Shown here one piece after another: positions 44,140 through 55,052 of a stretch of DNA of 64,000 nt (the stretch's first letter is position 1; each line of letters opens with the position of its first letter). This DNA is from Xanthomarina gelatinilytica. GTDB taxonomy: Bacteria > Bacteroidota > Bacteroidia > Flavobacteriales > Flavobacteriaceae. The stretch is from assembly GCF_000348685.1 (NCBI RefSeq), contig NZ_ANLA01000010.1, positions 62,001 through 126,000 on the forward strand. Reading direction: 5' to 3'. The notes below the pieces were generated by a model. The model was not told the origin of the DNA, ran no database searches, and saw nothing but the letters and a program-made list of their open reading frames with translations. Made by a program: the position numbers and the translations under genes.

Positions 44140-45002
44140 GAATGTAATTGATTTATATGATAAGTTACCAGTCCTTCTATGGGACGTTTAACAATATTTC
44201 CAACTTTATATTTGAATTCTTCGGCAATTTCAAAAATTTCTTCTTTAGACAGGAAAGCTATGGAACCAACAAAGTGTACTGGAACTATTTTTATTTCTTC
44301 GGAAAATTGCAAAACCATGTTTTTAGAAAACGTACGAAGCCCTTGTTTAATGAGGTTTTTTATATATGTCGAATCCTTATGCGAAAACATGAATTCAGCA
44401 AAAGAAGCCAAATAAGCGTTTGGGTTTGGTTGTTTGTATAAATTGAATTTAATGGTATCTGCTTCTACATCATAGGCTTGTGAAAAAGCTGTTTTTAACG
44501 AATTTGGCATATGATGAAAATAATAATCACGAAGTAACTGTCTGCCATAATAATTTCCGGCTGCATCGTCCATAATGCTATAACCCAAAGACTCTACCCG
44601 TTGGTGCAGGTTTTTACCATCAAAATAACTGCAATTGGAACCTGTTCCCAAAATACACACAACTGCAGCTTCATTTTCATGATTTATGGTTGCCCTAACT
44701 GCTGCCAACGTGTCTTCTTGGACTTCTACTTTTGCTTGAGTAAAAATGGATTCCAACACCTGCTTAAGCAAGTGTTTTGGCTTGTCTGTACCACAACCTG
44801 CACCATAAAAAAATATATGGGTTACTTCAGATTTATGGAATATTAAGTTAGCATTGGAAAGAATGACATCTTGAAGTTCTTTTTCATTTAAAATGGCAGG
44901 ATTGAGCCCTTTGGTTTGAATTTTATCCAAAAGCCGATGTCCTTTAGAATCCACAGACATCCAATCTGTTTTTGTAGACCCACTGTCAACAATTAATATC
45001 AT
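44130..45002 (-). CDS. BadF/BadG/BcrA/BcrD ATPase family sugar kinase (N-acetylglucosamine kinase-like)
   Basis: A 290-residue ASKHA-fold kinase. The phosphate-1 loop DSGSTKTDW is at residues 6-14. ILGTGSNCSYFDG (phosphate-2) and a C-terminal segment VHFVGSIAFLSKEEIFEIAEEF complete the fold. The family includes N-acetylglucosamine kinases and the ATPases of benzoyl-CoA reductase; without partner genes for the latter, sugar kinase is the better call. It sits between gap and mgsA, which fits amino-sugar entry into glycolysis. Confidence 0.85.
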   Translation of the reverse strand: MILIVDSGSTKTDWMSVDSKGHRLLDKIQTKGLNPAILNEKELQDVILSNANLIFHKSEVTHIFFYGAGCGTDKPKHLLKQVLESIFTQAKVEVQEDTLAAVRATINHENEAAVVCILGTGSNCSYFDGKNLHQRVESLGYSIMDDAAGNYYGRQLLRDYYFHHMPNSLKTAFSQAYDVEADTIKFNLYKQPNPNAYLASFAEFMFSHKDSTYIKNLIKQGLRTFSKNMVLQFSEEIKIVPVHFVGSIAFLSKEEIFEIAEEFKYKVGNIVKRPIEGLVTYHINQLHSWK

Positions 45003-45072
45003 GAGTTAAAAATATAAAAATTCCACATACTATTAATTAAAACAGCATATGGAATTTAAAAAGTTAATACGT

Positions 45073-46095
<1,023 letters not shown>

Positions 46096-46124
46096 TTATT
46101 ATAAATTCTTATCATATTGAAATA

Positions 46125-47111
46125 CTAAGTGGTCATGATATCTGATACACGAAGCAATTCCATATTTATTTCCGACTTTCCTTTAACGGCCTTATCCAAG
46201 GATGTTAGCTCCATTTTATTGTCCAAGATTCCAACCATATAATTGGTTTTTCCTTCCAATAAGGATTCTACTGCTTTTACTCCCATCCTACTGGCAAGTA
46301 CACGATCAAAACAAGATGGTGAGCCACCACGTTGCATGTGCCCCAGTACAGAAACACGAACATCGTACTCTGGCATGTTTTCATCAATATAGTCTTTCAG
46401 TTCAAACACGTTTTTGCCTATTTTATCGCCTTCTGCAACCACAACAATACTGGAGGATTTTCCAGAAGCTTTACTTCTTTTTAATGATTCCACCAATCGG
46501 TCCAGTCCTAAATCTTCCTCAGGGATTAAAATTTCTTCGGCTCCAGCCCCAACACCTGCATTTAAAGCAATATGACCCACATCGCGACCCATAACCTCAA
46601 CAAAAAACAGACGCTTATGCGAACTGGCAGTGTCCCTGATTTTGTCTATGGCTTCAACCACTGTATTGATGGCTGTATCGTAACCTATAGTGAAGTTTGT
46701 TCCGTAAATATCGTTATCTATGGTTCCTGGAATTCCTATTATTGGGAAATTAAATTCGTTATTGAAAATCAATCCTCCAGTAAAGGTACCATCTCCTCCT
46801 ATTAAAACCAATGCATCTATGCCTTCTTTTATTAAATTTGAATGGGCTTTTTTTCTTCCTTCCTTGGTTTTAAACTCTGCTGAACGAGCCGATTTTAAAA
46901 CGGTTCCACCTGTATGAATGATATGATTGACACTTCTTGCGGTAAGCAATTTAAAGTCTCCATCCATCATGCCCTCATAACCTCTGTAAATTCCAACACA
47001 TTCAATGTTGTGATAGGCACATGTTCTTACTACAGAACGAATGGCAGCATTCATACCAGGAGCATCGCCTCCAGATGTCATGACACCAATTTTACTGATT
47101 TTTTTACTCAT
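46125..47111 (-). CDS. pfkA: ATP-dependent 6-phosphofructokinase
   Basis: A 328-residue enzyme with the PFKA landmarks: GVMTSGGDAPGMNAAIRSVVR, GGDGTFTGGLIF, GIPGTIDNDIYGTNFTIGYDTA, EVMGRDVGHIALNAG and LGHMQRGGSPSCFDR. The glycine after GGD in GGDGT is the mark of ATP (not PPi) use. It is the first gene of the glycolysis cluster pfkA-gap-kinase-mgsA. A perfect palindrome at 47129-47142 lies 18 bp upstream of the start. Confidence 0.96.
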   Translation of the reverse strand: MSKKISKIGVMTSGGDAPGMNAAIRSVVRTCAYHNIECVGIYRGYEGMMDGDFKLLTARSVNHIIHTGGTVLKSARSAEFKTKEGRKKAHSNLIKEGIDALVLIGGDGTFTGGLIFNNEFNFPIIGIPGTIDNDIYGTNFTIGYDTAINTVVEAIDKIRDTASSHKRLFFVEVMGRDVGHIALNAGVGAGAEEILIPEEDLGLDRLVESLKRSKASGKSSSIVVVAEGDKIGKNVFELKDYIDENMPEYDVRVSVLGHMQRGGSPSCFDRVLASRMGVKAVESLLEGKTNYMVGILDNKMELTSLDKAVKGKSEINMELLRVSDIMTT

Positions 47112-47128
47112 TTATATCATGTTTATTG

Positions 47129-47142
47129 TAGTAAATTTACTA
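47129..47142. promoter_or_regulatory. Perfect palindrome upstream of pfkA
   Basis: TAGTAAATTTACTA is a perfect 14-bp palindrome ending 18 bp from the pfkA start. It could be an operator for the glycolysis cluster, but AT-rich palindromes of this size arise by chance in such DNA. Confidence 0.3.
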
Positions 47143-47233
47143 AAGAATACCCAATAAAAACAGGGTTTTACAATAAATTTAAGAAGAATTAAACTAGAAA
47201 ATAATTAATTTAAAATACTATGATTTTTATCAA

Positions 47234-50200
47234 TTATTCCGATTTTTCTTTTTTGAATCCCACATAAGAAGGCAGCATACTTTCCTCTTTTTTACTTGTT
47301 TCTTTTTTAGGCTTTTCCACTGTTTTTACCTTGCCTCTAAAAATTTTATTAAGTAGCTCTTTAAAGGTGTCAAAATCAACACTGTATGCAATACCAACCC
47401 CTTGTGTATATCCTATTTCTTCCCCAAAATTCCGGATACTGTTCTCTCTGTTAAAAACTTTGGCAGTAAGCGTGCCTTCTTCATTCAACAAAAAGTCTAT
47501 TTGTACGTCTCCTGCAACAACGGTTTCACTAACACCTCCAACAGGGACTCCCACTTTCCCGTTTATGATAACACGTTCTGAAATATTTGTTTGCAAGGTA
47601 ACACCCAACCTATCGTCTGTTTGGTATTCTGGAGTGTTTTCGCCTGCTTCGTAATTTAAGCCTATATTTACCTTATTGTCACCACTTGTAATCAGACCGT
47701 TGATGATGCCATTTAAACGTTCGGTTAGGGTTCCTGTAATGTTTACATCGTTCAGTCTATTGGAAAAAGCTCCTGTTGCCAATAAATAAAGTGCTTGATT
47801 GTCCCTGTCTTCTTTGGAACTCAACCTGTATTGAATTTCAGATTTTACAGTGGAACTTAAATTTGGAAAGGTAAATCCGAAATCAATGTCTGGTTTTTCC
47901 AATTGCCCTGTAAGAGTGGTTTCAACATACACAGGAATACTTCTATTAATAGGATTGTCCAGTAATGGCGAAGGGTTTGCTTGGGTTCTATATAAGGCTT
48001 TAATGTCTATTCTGGCACTTAAAGGGTCTCCATCCCAACCCAGACTACCTTCTTGGACTATAAATTTCTTTTCGATCACACCTCCATATTTAAAATTGTA
48101 AATTCCATCGAAAACCACAAAATCCCCAAACATTCTAAACTTACCATTGGTGTTGATCTCAATTAACAAGCCTCCTTCCCCTTTTCCCCTAATGGTGCTT
48201 CCAGAGTCTTTATCAATAACAATTTCAATATCTGCATCTTGGGTAATATCCAAATCAAAATCCAACTCCAAACCATTTACTTCTTTTATCACATAATCTT
48301 CGCCTTTTAGTTTGGCTTCTTTTTCTTCAGGTGTTAAAAAGTGAATGTAGGAGTTATCGCCAAAAGATTCCATATCGCTTAAAGGAATCACAAAAGTGGT
48401 TCCTGGATTTGTTTCTGCAATAACACTTATTACTAGTTGATCTGATGGTCCTTGAATTTTTGCCGAGCCTCCTATAAAAGCCGTTCCGTAGTACAATGCT
48501 TCTTCATCGTCTTCGGCATGTGTGTCCAAAACCACTAAATTATCTGTTTCTACTTCTAAGTTCAACTTCCAGTCGGAAAAATTGGTGTGGCTTAACGAAC
48601 CGTTTAACTCCCCTTTGGTATCAAACTTGGTATCTGTGAGTTTTAATGCATTGAAATTGAAGCTTTGGTTGCTAAGGCTTACATCGGAATTGTTGGCAAA
48701 ACTATAGTCCACATTTAAATACGGAATTCTTAAACCACCATTGTTTAAGCGCAAGTCGCCATTGATGCTAGGTTGACTCAAATTCCCCGTAACTTTGGCT
48801 GTGCCTGAAACATCGCCTCGAATATCACTTAAAATATCCACTAAAAAGGAATTGATAAAACTCAATTGAAATTCATTGAACAAAAGGTTCACATCAATTG
48901 TGGATTGATCGCCTTTAAAACCTATGTCTCCAATGGCAGCAAAGGATTGAGAGACATCGTCTTTAATTTTTATGTTTACATTGTAATTGGTTAGGTCTTC
49001 GTTACCAACAATAGCCGCATCAAACGATCCCAATGCCAAATTATTTACCACAAAATGGTCAATGGTTATTTTTGAAGTGGGTAAATAGATGCCATTTTGT
49101 TGAAGCACATCCAGCTTGCCATTAACATTTCCCAACAGTTCCAAACCTTCAACGGAAGGCGTTATTTTTGACAAATCGACATCTTTAAAGTCCAAATGTA
49201 GATTTTTATATGTAGAATCCTTTAAAACACCAGAAAGCATGATTTGTTCCTGATTGTGGTTCATAACCATTTGTTCAATTTTAATATCTGTAAACTTATT
49301 GTCGAATATAATTTTATTCAACCTGTTTTTCTCTTCGTTAATGGTCCATGTGTTGCCTTTAAAGGTAACATCAGACTTTTTAAAACCTACTACAGATTTA
49401 TTGTCCTTATTGATGGTGTGATAAAAGTTTAAATTATAGACATCTTTATTTTTAGGACCACCTTGAAACTCAGACCTTACAAACAAGGTATCATTAAGCG
49501 TGATATTTATTAAATTGAATTTTGAAGCATTGTAATATTTGGTATTGATACTGTCTATTTCCACGAAAGCGTTAAAAACCGGGTTTTTGTTGTCCAGTTG
49601 CAGTTCTATTTTATCTGCAAAATAATCGAAGAGCTTAATTTCTGGCGACTTAAAGGTTAATTTAAATTCCTTTTCATCGCTTTCAACCCTTCCTCTAACA
49701 TAAGTATTTTTACCCAGTTTTAATTCTGGCACAAAAACTTCAACTATTTTATTGTAAATTTTAAAGTTGAAGTCTATGTATTGGTTTTGGTTAACTTTAT
49801 GAGGTTTATAATTGGTATAAATACTTCCAATGGCATTTTCAAACAGTTTACCAATCTCTTCAAAGACAAATTCACCACTAAGTTCCCCTTCAATAATATC
49901 TGGGGAATTAACACTGATATACCTAACCTGATCTTCAAACTTTGAAGTTATTTCAAAATCGTTAAAGAAATAATCGTCGTTTTGATTTTTGTAGGATGTC
50001 TTGTTAAATTGTATACTACCAACAGCATCGTCTATGGTAGTGCCTTCCATTTTCATATCTACCATGCCTTTAAAAATTGAAATATTGTCTTTACTAACAA
50101 AGTTTAAAGCGTTTAGGTTGGCATAGGATACATTTGCAACAAAGTCGAAGGTATTTATTTCCTCGGAAAAATTTGCCAGTCCATCAAATTCCAATTGCAA

Positions 50201-51643
50201 ATTCTTATCGTTTGATACAAGTTTCCCATTAAATATCTTGTTTTTTAAATTCCCGGAAACATCAATGTTTTCGTAAGTGTAGTTATTGTAGACTACAGAG
50301 AAGATATCTCCATTTAAATGCGTATTTACGTTTTCCTTGGTAAAACCAGAACCATCAACATCCAAATTTAAAGAGGTGATGCCAAAAGTTTGGTCATTAA
50401 TAAACTTTCCAATGTTAAAGTCCTTAAAAACCACATTACCTGAATAGGAAGCATTATCAATATCGTTAATCTTCTGCATGTCCAAATTGGCATCAATCAA
50501 ACCTATTTGTGTATTGATAACCACATTTGCCATTATGGTAGAAGTTGTTATTTCCGTAACGCCAACCACGTTGAAATTTCCTAATTTATCGAAAGCCGTT
50601 GGTATGGACTCCCCTAAAACATTTGGCAACAAAGCCCTTAAATCCCTATAGTTTGAAGTTAATTGGCTAAAATCCCCTTTCATATAGAAATTATTTTCTT
50701 CTTTGTTGAACAGGTTTTTAAAATTAATATCTCCTACAATTTTACTTCTGGTACTTGTAAACAGTTCCAAATTGCTTACTTGCAAATTGTTAAGGGTTCC
50801 CGAAAGTTTGGCACTTAGCTTAGCCCTTTGATTGACACCAAACTCATTATAAAAGGTATTTAACTCGTTTAAAGCCACATCGCTTTTGGTAAAGGTGGCA
50901 TCTACCTGAACTTTATCAGTAAAATATTTAAGTTCTTCTCTATCGTAAAAAAACTTTACTTCGCCTTCCAGTGAAGAATTGGCTGTTTTTATGCTCAAAT
51001 CCTCAAGCAAAATATTACTGGGCGTATAGGTAAAATTGCTTATCAGGTTTTTCACTTCCAATCCTCTACTATCATGAAAAGCCAAGGTATTTATTCTAGT
51101 ACTTACATCGCTTCCATGAATCAACAAGTTAGTAGTATTGGCTTGTATGTTGGTAAACTCAAGTATTTTAGGTGTTTCGTTGTTTTCATTTATCAATCTA
51201 AAAATACCATCGTAAATAGTTACATCACTGGAAGAAAGTAAAAAGCCACTTGATTCGGGAGAAGGATTGTCTTCATCAAATTTGGCAACAAAAATATCCA
51301 GGTTGGTATCAATTTCGCCTTCATAGGTCTTTAAGTTAAATACCAAACCATCCAAGTCTATATCTCCAAAGACCAATTTGGAGTTTAAAATATTTTTGAA
51401 ACTTAAAATGGAAGTGTTTAATTCTTTCGCAGCGAATAAGGTGTCTTTTTTATAATCCCTTATTAAAATTTCCTTTAATTCAACATCGCCATTAAACTGA
51501 AGCCCAATTTTACCAATGTTTATGTTGGTACCAAAGTCATCGTTCAATCTTTTGGTAACTTTTTTTCCCAAGTGTGTTTGAATGGAAGGAATAGACAACA
51601 ACAGCACCAAAATGATGAAAAGCAGCAAAATAATTGCCACCAA
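47234..51643 (-). CDS. tamB: Translocation/assembly module TamB domain protein
   Basis: A 1469-residue AsmA/TamB superfamily protein. One N-terminal membrane helix (VAIILLLFIILVLLLSIP) anchors a very long, beta-strand-rich periplasmic part of repeated groove segments. A TamB (DUF490) C-terminal domain lies in about the last 400 residues (GLLIEINTNGKFRMFGDFVVFDGIYNFKYGG...LYLLATGAFS). Such bridge proteins span the periplasm and carry phospholipid or help outer membrane protein assembly. The called start is TTG; the frame stays open upstream with a basic segment KRIKKFLKIVSK, so the real start may be further 5'. It diverges from tsaD over 90 bp. Confidence 0.88.
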   Translation of the reverse strand: MVAIILLLFIILVLLLSIPSIQTHLGKKVTKRLNDDFGTNINIGKIGLQFNGDVELKEILIRDYKKDTLFAAKELNTSILSFKNILNSKLVFGDIDLDGLVFNLKTYEGEIDTNLDIFVAKFDEDNPSPESSGFLLSSSDVTIYDGIFRLINENNETPKILEFTNIQANTTNLLIHGSDVSTRINTLAFHDSRGLEVKNLISNFTYTPSNILLEDLSIKTANSSLEGEVKFFYDREELKYFTDKVQVDATFTKSDVALNELNTFYNEFGVNQRAKLSAKLSGTLNNLQVSNLELFTSTRSKIVGDINFKNLFNKEENNFYMKGDFSQLTSNYRDLRALLPNVLGESIPTAFDKLGNFNVVGVTEITTSTIMANVVINTQIGLIDANLDMQKINDIDNASYSGNVVFKDFNIGKFINDQTFGITSLNLDVDGSGFTKENVNTHLNGDIFSVVYNNYTYENIDVSGNLKNKIFNGKLVSNDKNLQLEFDGLANFSEEINTFDFVANVSYANLNALNFVSKDNISIFKGMVDMKMEGTTIDDAVGSIQFNKTSYKNQNDDYFFNDFEITSKFEDQVRYISVNSPDIIEGELSGEFVFEEIGKLFENAIGSIYTNYKPHKVNQNQYIDFNFKIYNKIVEVFVPELKLGKNTYVRGRVESDEKEFKLTFKSPEIKLFDYFADKIELQLDNKNPVFNAFVEIDSINTKYYNASKFNLINITLNDTLFVRSEFQGGPKNKDVYNLNFYHTINKDNKSVVGFKKSDVTFKGNTWTINEEKNRLNKIIFDNKFTDIKIEQMVMNHNQEQIMLSGVLKDSTYKNLHLDFKDVDLSKITPSVEGLELLGNVNGKLDVLQQNGIYLPTSKITIDHFVVNNLALGSFDAAIVGNEDLTNYNVNIKIKDDVSQSFAAIGDIGFKGDQSTIDVNLLFNEFQLSFINSFLVDILSDIRGDVSGTAKVTGNLSQPSINGDLRLNNGGLRIPYLNVDYSFANNSDVSLSNQSFNFNALKLTDTKFDTKGELNGSLSHTNFSDWKLNLEVETDNLVVLDTHAEDDEEALYYGTAFIGGSAKIQGPSDQLVISVIAETNPGTTFVIPLSDMESFGDNSYIHFLTPEEKEAKLKGEDYVIKEVNGLELDFDLDITQDADIEIVIDKDSGSTIRGKGEGGLLIEINTNGKFRMFGDFVVFDGIYNFKYGGVIEKKFIVQEGSLGWDGDPLSARIDIKALYRTQANPSPLLDNPINRSIPVYVETTLTGQLEKPDIDFGFTFPNLSSTVKSEIQYRLSSKEDRDNQALYLLATGAFSNRLNDVNITGTLTERLNGIINGLITSGDNKVNIGLNYEAGENTPEYQTDDRLGVTLQTNISERVIINGKVGVPVGGVSETVVAGDVQIDFLLNEEGTLTAKVFNRENSIRNFGEEIGYTQGVGIAYSVDFDTFKELLNKIFRGKVKTVEKPKKETSKKEESMLPSYVGFKKEKSE

Positions 51644-51687
51644 TTTAGATACTATTTTTAAAAATTTTTTGATACGTTTTAAAGTTA

Positions 51688-51695
51688 TAACTTTG
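51688..51695 (+). promoter_or_regulatory. Candidate -7 element for tsaD
   Basis: TAACTTTG matches TAnnTTTG, 38 bp before the tsaD ATG. A TTG at 51669-51671 is 16 bases upstream, slightly short for the usual -33 spacing. Confidence 0.4.
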
Positions 51696-51733
51696 AAACC
51701 AAAATTAACAATTATTGTGCCTAAAATTCACTA

Positions 51734-52756
51734 ATGACCTCAGAAAATATTTATATTCTTGGAATTGAGTCTTCATGCGATGATACTGCTGCCGCTGTAA
51801 TACATAACGGAAAGATATTAAGCAATGTAATTGCCAACCAAAAGATACATGAAGCTTATGGAGGTGTGGTTCCGGAATTGGCATCAAGGGCACACCAACA
51901 AAACATTGTCCCTGTTGTAGATCAAGCTCTTAAAAAAGCTAATATTGCCAAAGAACAACTTCATGCCATAGCGTTTACTCGTGGACCTGGTTTAATGGGT
52001 TCGTTACTGGTTGGTACTTCTTTTGCCAAATCGCTAGCCATGGGTTTAAACATCCCTTTAATAGATGTTAACCACATGCAAGCCCATATTTTAGCTCATT
52101 TTATAGATGAAGAAGGTTTTAACAAGCCTCCATTCCCCTTTTTGGCCATGACCATTTCTGGAGGGCACACACAAATTGTAAAAGTTTCCAATTATTTCGA
52201 TATGGAAGTTATTGGAGAAACCATAGATGATGCCGTTGGCGAAGCTTATGACAAAAGTGGTAAAATTCTTGGTTTGGGTTATCCTGCTGGTCCTCAAATT
52301 GACAAACGTGCACAATTGGGAAACCCAAAAGCTTTTAAGTTTACCAAACCCAAAGTAGCAGGTTTGAATTTTAGTTTTTCGGGCTTAAAGACAGCCATTT
52401 TATATTTTATTCAAAAAGAAACGGCAAACAACCCAAATTTTGTAGAGGAAAACATCAACGATATCTGTGCGTCCATTCAGTATACCATTATTGGCATTTT
52501 AATGGATAAACTAAAACTGGCTTCCAAACAAACAGGTATTAAACACATTGCCATTGGTGGAGGTGTTTCGGCAAACTCGGGAATTAGACAAGCTTTAAAA
52601 ACAGGCGAATCCAAATTTGGCTGGACCACTTATGTTCCTAAATTTGAATTCACAACAGATAATGCAGCCATGATTGCCATTGTTGGTTACTTGAAATTTC
52701 TGGAAAACGATTTTACTGAACAAGATGTTACTGCTTCAGCAAGATTAAAAATTTAA
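51734..52756 (+). CDS. tsaD: tRNA N6-adenosine threonylcarbamoyltransferase
   Basis: A 340-residue TsaD/Kae1 protein that transfers the threonylcarbamoyl group to A37 of ANN-decoding tRNAs with TsaB and TsaE. It opens with ILGIESSCDDTAAAVI; the metal site histidines are in NHMQAHILAHF; ATP site segments are ISGGHTQIV and AIGGGVSANSGIR. Length is standard. It is divergent from the TamB gene and followed by an unrelated parvulin-like gene after 110 bp. Confidence 0.96.
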   Translation: MTSENIYILGIESSCDDTAAAVIHNGKILSNVIANQKIHEAYGGVVPELASRAHQQNIVPVVDQALKKANIAKEQLHAIAFTRGPGLMGSLLVGTSFAKSLAMGLNIPLIDVNHMQAHILAHFIDEEGFNKPPFPFLAMTISGGHTQIVKVSNYFDMEVIGETIDDAVGEAYDKSGKILGLGYPAGPQIDKRAQLGNPKAFKFTKPKVAGLNFSFSGLKTAILYFIQKETANNPNFVEENINDICASIQYTIIGILMDKLKLASKQTGIKHIAIGGGVSANSGIRQALKTGESKFGWTTYVPKFEFTTDNAAMIAIVGYLKFLENDFTEQDVTASARLKI

Positions 52757-52866
52757 ACACCTTGAAAACCATTGAAAACTCTGTTGATAACCTTACAAAA
52801 TCGTGTTGTTTTAAGCCATTATTTTTGTTTTTTTGTGGTTATAAACGCTAAAAAAATACTTGCAAA

Positions 52867-53499
52867 ATGAAAAAACTATTACTTGTATTCGCTCTATTTA
52901 CATCAATAATACATGCACAAGAAGACAACACCACAGAATTGGACTTAATAACAGACACCAGTTCTGCCGAGGCCTTCATAAAAGCCAATAAATCCAAAGG
53001 GAACAAACTCATTACCTTCAATGAAGAAAAGCATAAATCGGTTTTGGCTACAGACCTTTTTAAATTACCATTTGGAGGCAAAACAACCACAGAAAACAAT
53101 TTTGAAAAAACCACCTACAAAGTGGTAGAAAAAAATACAGTCACTCACTATCGTTTAAGTTACATCCTTTTGGATAGCCAGCAAATGGAAGCCAGCAAAA
53201 CCAAAGCGTATAGAGAACGGATTATCGCAAGCTATCACAATGGTTCCCCTTTTGATTTTTTGGCAAAAAAATACTCTGTAGCAGACAATGCCACTCGTGG
53301 AGGTGACACTGGATGGTTTACAAAAGACAACGTTTCTTTGTTTTTTGATGTGGATGTAATAGAAAACAATCATACAGAACATGAAATATACACCTTGGAC
53401 AACGAAGAAAAAGGCTTGTATTATATTGTTCTAAACACACACCAACCTAAAGAAATAAAAGAAATAAAAGTTCTAAAAATAGTAGAACAAAAAAACTAA
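52867..53499 (+). CDS. Exported parvulin-like (PpiC) protein
   Basis: A 210-residue exported protein with a signal peptide (MKKLLLVFALFTSIIHAQ). The second half has a PpiC/rotamase-like domain: THYRLSYILLDS, YHNGSPFDFLAKKYSVADNATRGGDTGWF and the end LYYIVLNTHQPKEIKEIKVLKI. It probably acts as a periplasmic prolyl isomerase or chaperone. There is no SurA-type N-terminal chaperone domain, and the first ~90 residues are unassigned. Its last base overlaps the rsmE start. Confidence 0.85.
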   Translation: MKKLLLVFALFTSIIHAQEDNTTELDLITDTSSAEAFIKANKSKGNKLITFNEEKHKSVLATDLFKLPFGGKTTTENNFEKTTYKVVEKNTVTHYRLSYILLDSQQMEASKTKAYRERIIASYHNGSPFDFLAKKYSVADNATRGGDTGWFTKDNVSLFFDVDVIENNHTEHEIYTLDNEEKGLYYIVLNTHQPKEIKEIKVLKIVEQKN

Positions 53500-54206
53500 T
53501 GCAGTTATTTTATAATCCAGACATATCTGAAAACACGTCTCAAATAATCTTTACTAAAGAAGAGAGCAGGCACATTGTTAAAGTTTTACGAAAAACTAAA
53601 GGTGACTTATTGCATATTACCAATGGTTTTGGTTGGCTTTTTACTGCTGAAATTTCAGTGGCAGATATTAAAAACTGTGTTGCCATTGTCACTGATTCGC
53701 AAAAGCAACCACAGAGAGAGTATCAAGTCCATTTAGCTGTGGCTCCAACCAAAATGAATGACAGATATGAGTGGTTTCTGGAGAAAGCAACCGAAATTGG
53801 TATTGACATCATTACACCTATTATCTGTGATAATAGTGAACGAAGGGTTATTAAAACAGAACGTTTTGAGAAAATACTGCAAGCTGCCATGAAGCAGTCT
53901 TTATCTTGTTACAAGCCTACACTTCAAGAAGCCATCGTGTTTAAGGATTTTATGGAACAACCTGTTTTGGGTCAAAAATTTATAGCACATTGCGAAGAAA
54001 CAAATAAAAAATCTTTAAAGAAAGAGATAAAACCCAACCAAGATATCACCATATTAATTGGACCAGAAGGCGATTTTAGTGTTAAAGAAATAGAACAAGC
54101 CATTCAATCTCAATTTATTCCTGTAACTTTGGGAAACACAAGGCTTAGAACCGAAACAGCTGCCATTGTTGCCTGTCATTCGGTTGCTTTTGTAAATGAA
54201 TTATAA
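53499..54206 (+). CDS. rsmE: 16S rRNA (uracil(1498)-N(3))-methyltransferase
   Basis: A 235-residue SPOUT methyltransferase. The N-terminal PUA-like domain includes SRHIVKVLRKTKGD; the C-terminal knot has ATEIGIDIITPIICDNSERR, ILIGPEGDFSVKEIEQAI and LGNTRLRTETAAI, the SAM-binding trefoil signature. It methylates U1498 of 16S rRNA. It overlaps the parvulin-like gene by 1 bp and precedes the DUF4159 gene by 8 bp. Confidence 0.95.
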   Translation: MQLFYNPDISENTSQIIFTKEESRHIVKVLRKTKGDLLHITNGFGWLFTAEISVADIKNCVAIVTDSQKQPQREYQVHLAVAPTKMNDRYEWFLEKATEIGIDIITPIICDNSERRVIKTERFEKILQAAMKQSLSCYKPTLQEAIVFKDFMEQPVLGQKFIAHCEETNKKSLKKEIKPNQDITILIGPEGDFSVKEIEQAIQSQFIPVTLGNTRLRTETAAIVACHSVAFVNEL

Positions 54207-54214
54207 ACTTTTTC

Positions 54215-54871
54215 ATGAAACACATGACTAAATCACGTTTTTTTACTTTGGTATGTTGTTTATTTTCTGTTTTAATCTTTTCACAGGAAATAGCCGTTTT
54301 AAAATATAAAGGTGGTGGCGATTGGTATGGCAACCCTACAGCTTTGCCAAATTTAATCAGCTTTTGCAATTCCAACATCAACACCAAAATCAACCCAAAG
54401 CCAGAAACCGTAGAAGTTGGAAGCTCAGATATTTTTCAATATCCATTGGTGCACATGACAGGTCATGGCCATGTGTTTTTTAGCGAGGAAGATGCCGACA
54501 ACTTAAGAGACTATTTATTATCTGGTGGTTTTTTGCATATTGATGACAATTATGGTATGCAACCCTATATTACAGAAGAATTAAAAAAAGTGTTTCCAGA
54601 TAAAGAACTTACGGAACTACCTGCAAACCATCCAATTTTCAATGTGGCTTACCCATTCCCTAAAGGATTGCCAAAAATTCATGAACACGATGGCAAAAGA
54701 CCTCAAGCTTTTGGAATTTTTAACGAAAACCGATTGGTTTTACTTTTTACATTTGAAAGCGATTTAGGTGATGGCTGGGAAGACGAGGTAGTCCATAACG
54801 ATCCAGCTGAAGTTAGGGAAAAAGCATTGAGAATGGGAGCAAACATCATAAAATATGCTTTTGAAAATTAA
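54215..54871 (+). CDS. DUF4159 domain-containing exported protein
   Basis: A 218-residue exported protein with a signal peptide (to about IFSQ). The DUF4159 domain shows KYKGGGDWYGNPTALPNL, PLVHMTGHGHVFFSEEDADNLRDYLLSGGFLHIDDNYG, and AFGIFNENRLVLLFTFESDLGDGWED. This domain has a Rossmann/flavodoxin-like fold related to glutamine amidotransferase-like domains; its function is not established. It is often near MoxR/DUF58/von Willebrand genes, but here follows rsmE. Confidence 0.88.
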   Translation: MKHMTKSRFFTLVCCLFSVLIFSQEIAVLKYKGGGDWYGNPTALPNLISFCNSNINTKINPKPETVEVGSSDIFQYPLVHMTGHGHVFFSEEDADNLRDYLLSGGFLHIDDNYGMQPYITEELKKVFPDKELTELPANHPIFNVAYPFPKGLPKIHEHDGKRPQAFGIFNENRLVLLFTFESDLGDGWEDEVVHNDPAEVREKALRMGANIIKYAFEN

Positions 54872-55052
54872 TTAAACCCTTAATGACAAACCGATAACCA
54901 ACCAGTGAATACCATTAAGCTCAAAATTTAAATAAAGCCTGTCAAAAGCTGTTAAATTTATCAAGCTCAGTTTAATTGAAACATAACATTTTATTTCTAA
55001 ATACACTACAGTTGTTTTTTAAAGATATGTGTGTATTTATAGCTTTAAAAAA

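Noticed and set aside
46202-46594. 130-residue plus-strand frame opposite pfkA
   Set aside because: It is antisense to a clearly conserved enzyme and is explained by codon bias on the complementary strand.
54872-55052. Possible small gene or RNA between the DUF4159 and SpoU genes
   Set aside because: The gap has no sustained open frame, hairpin or repeat that I can support.
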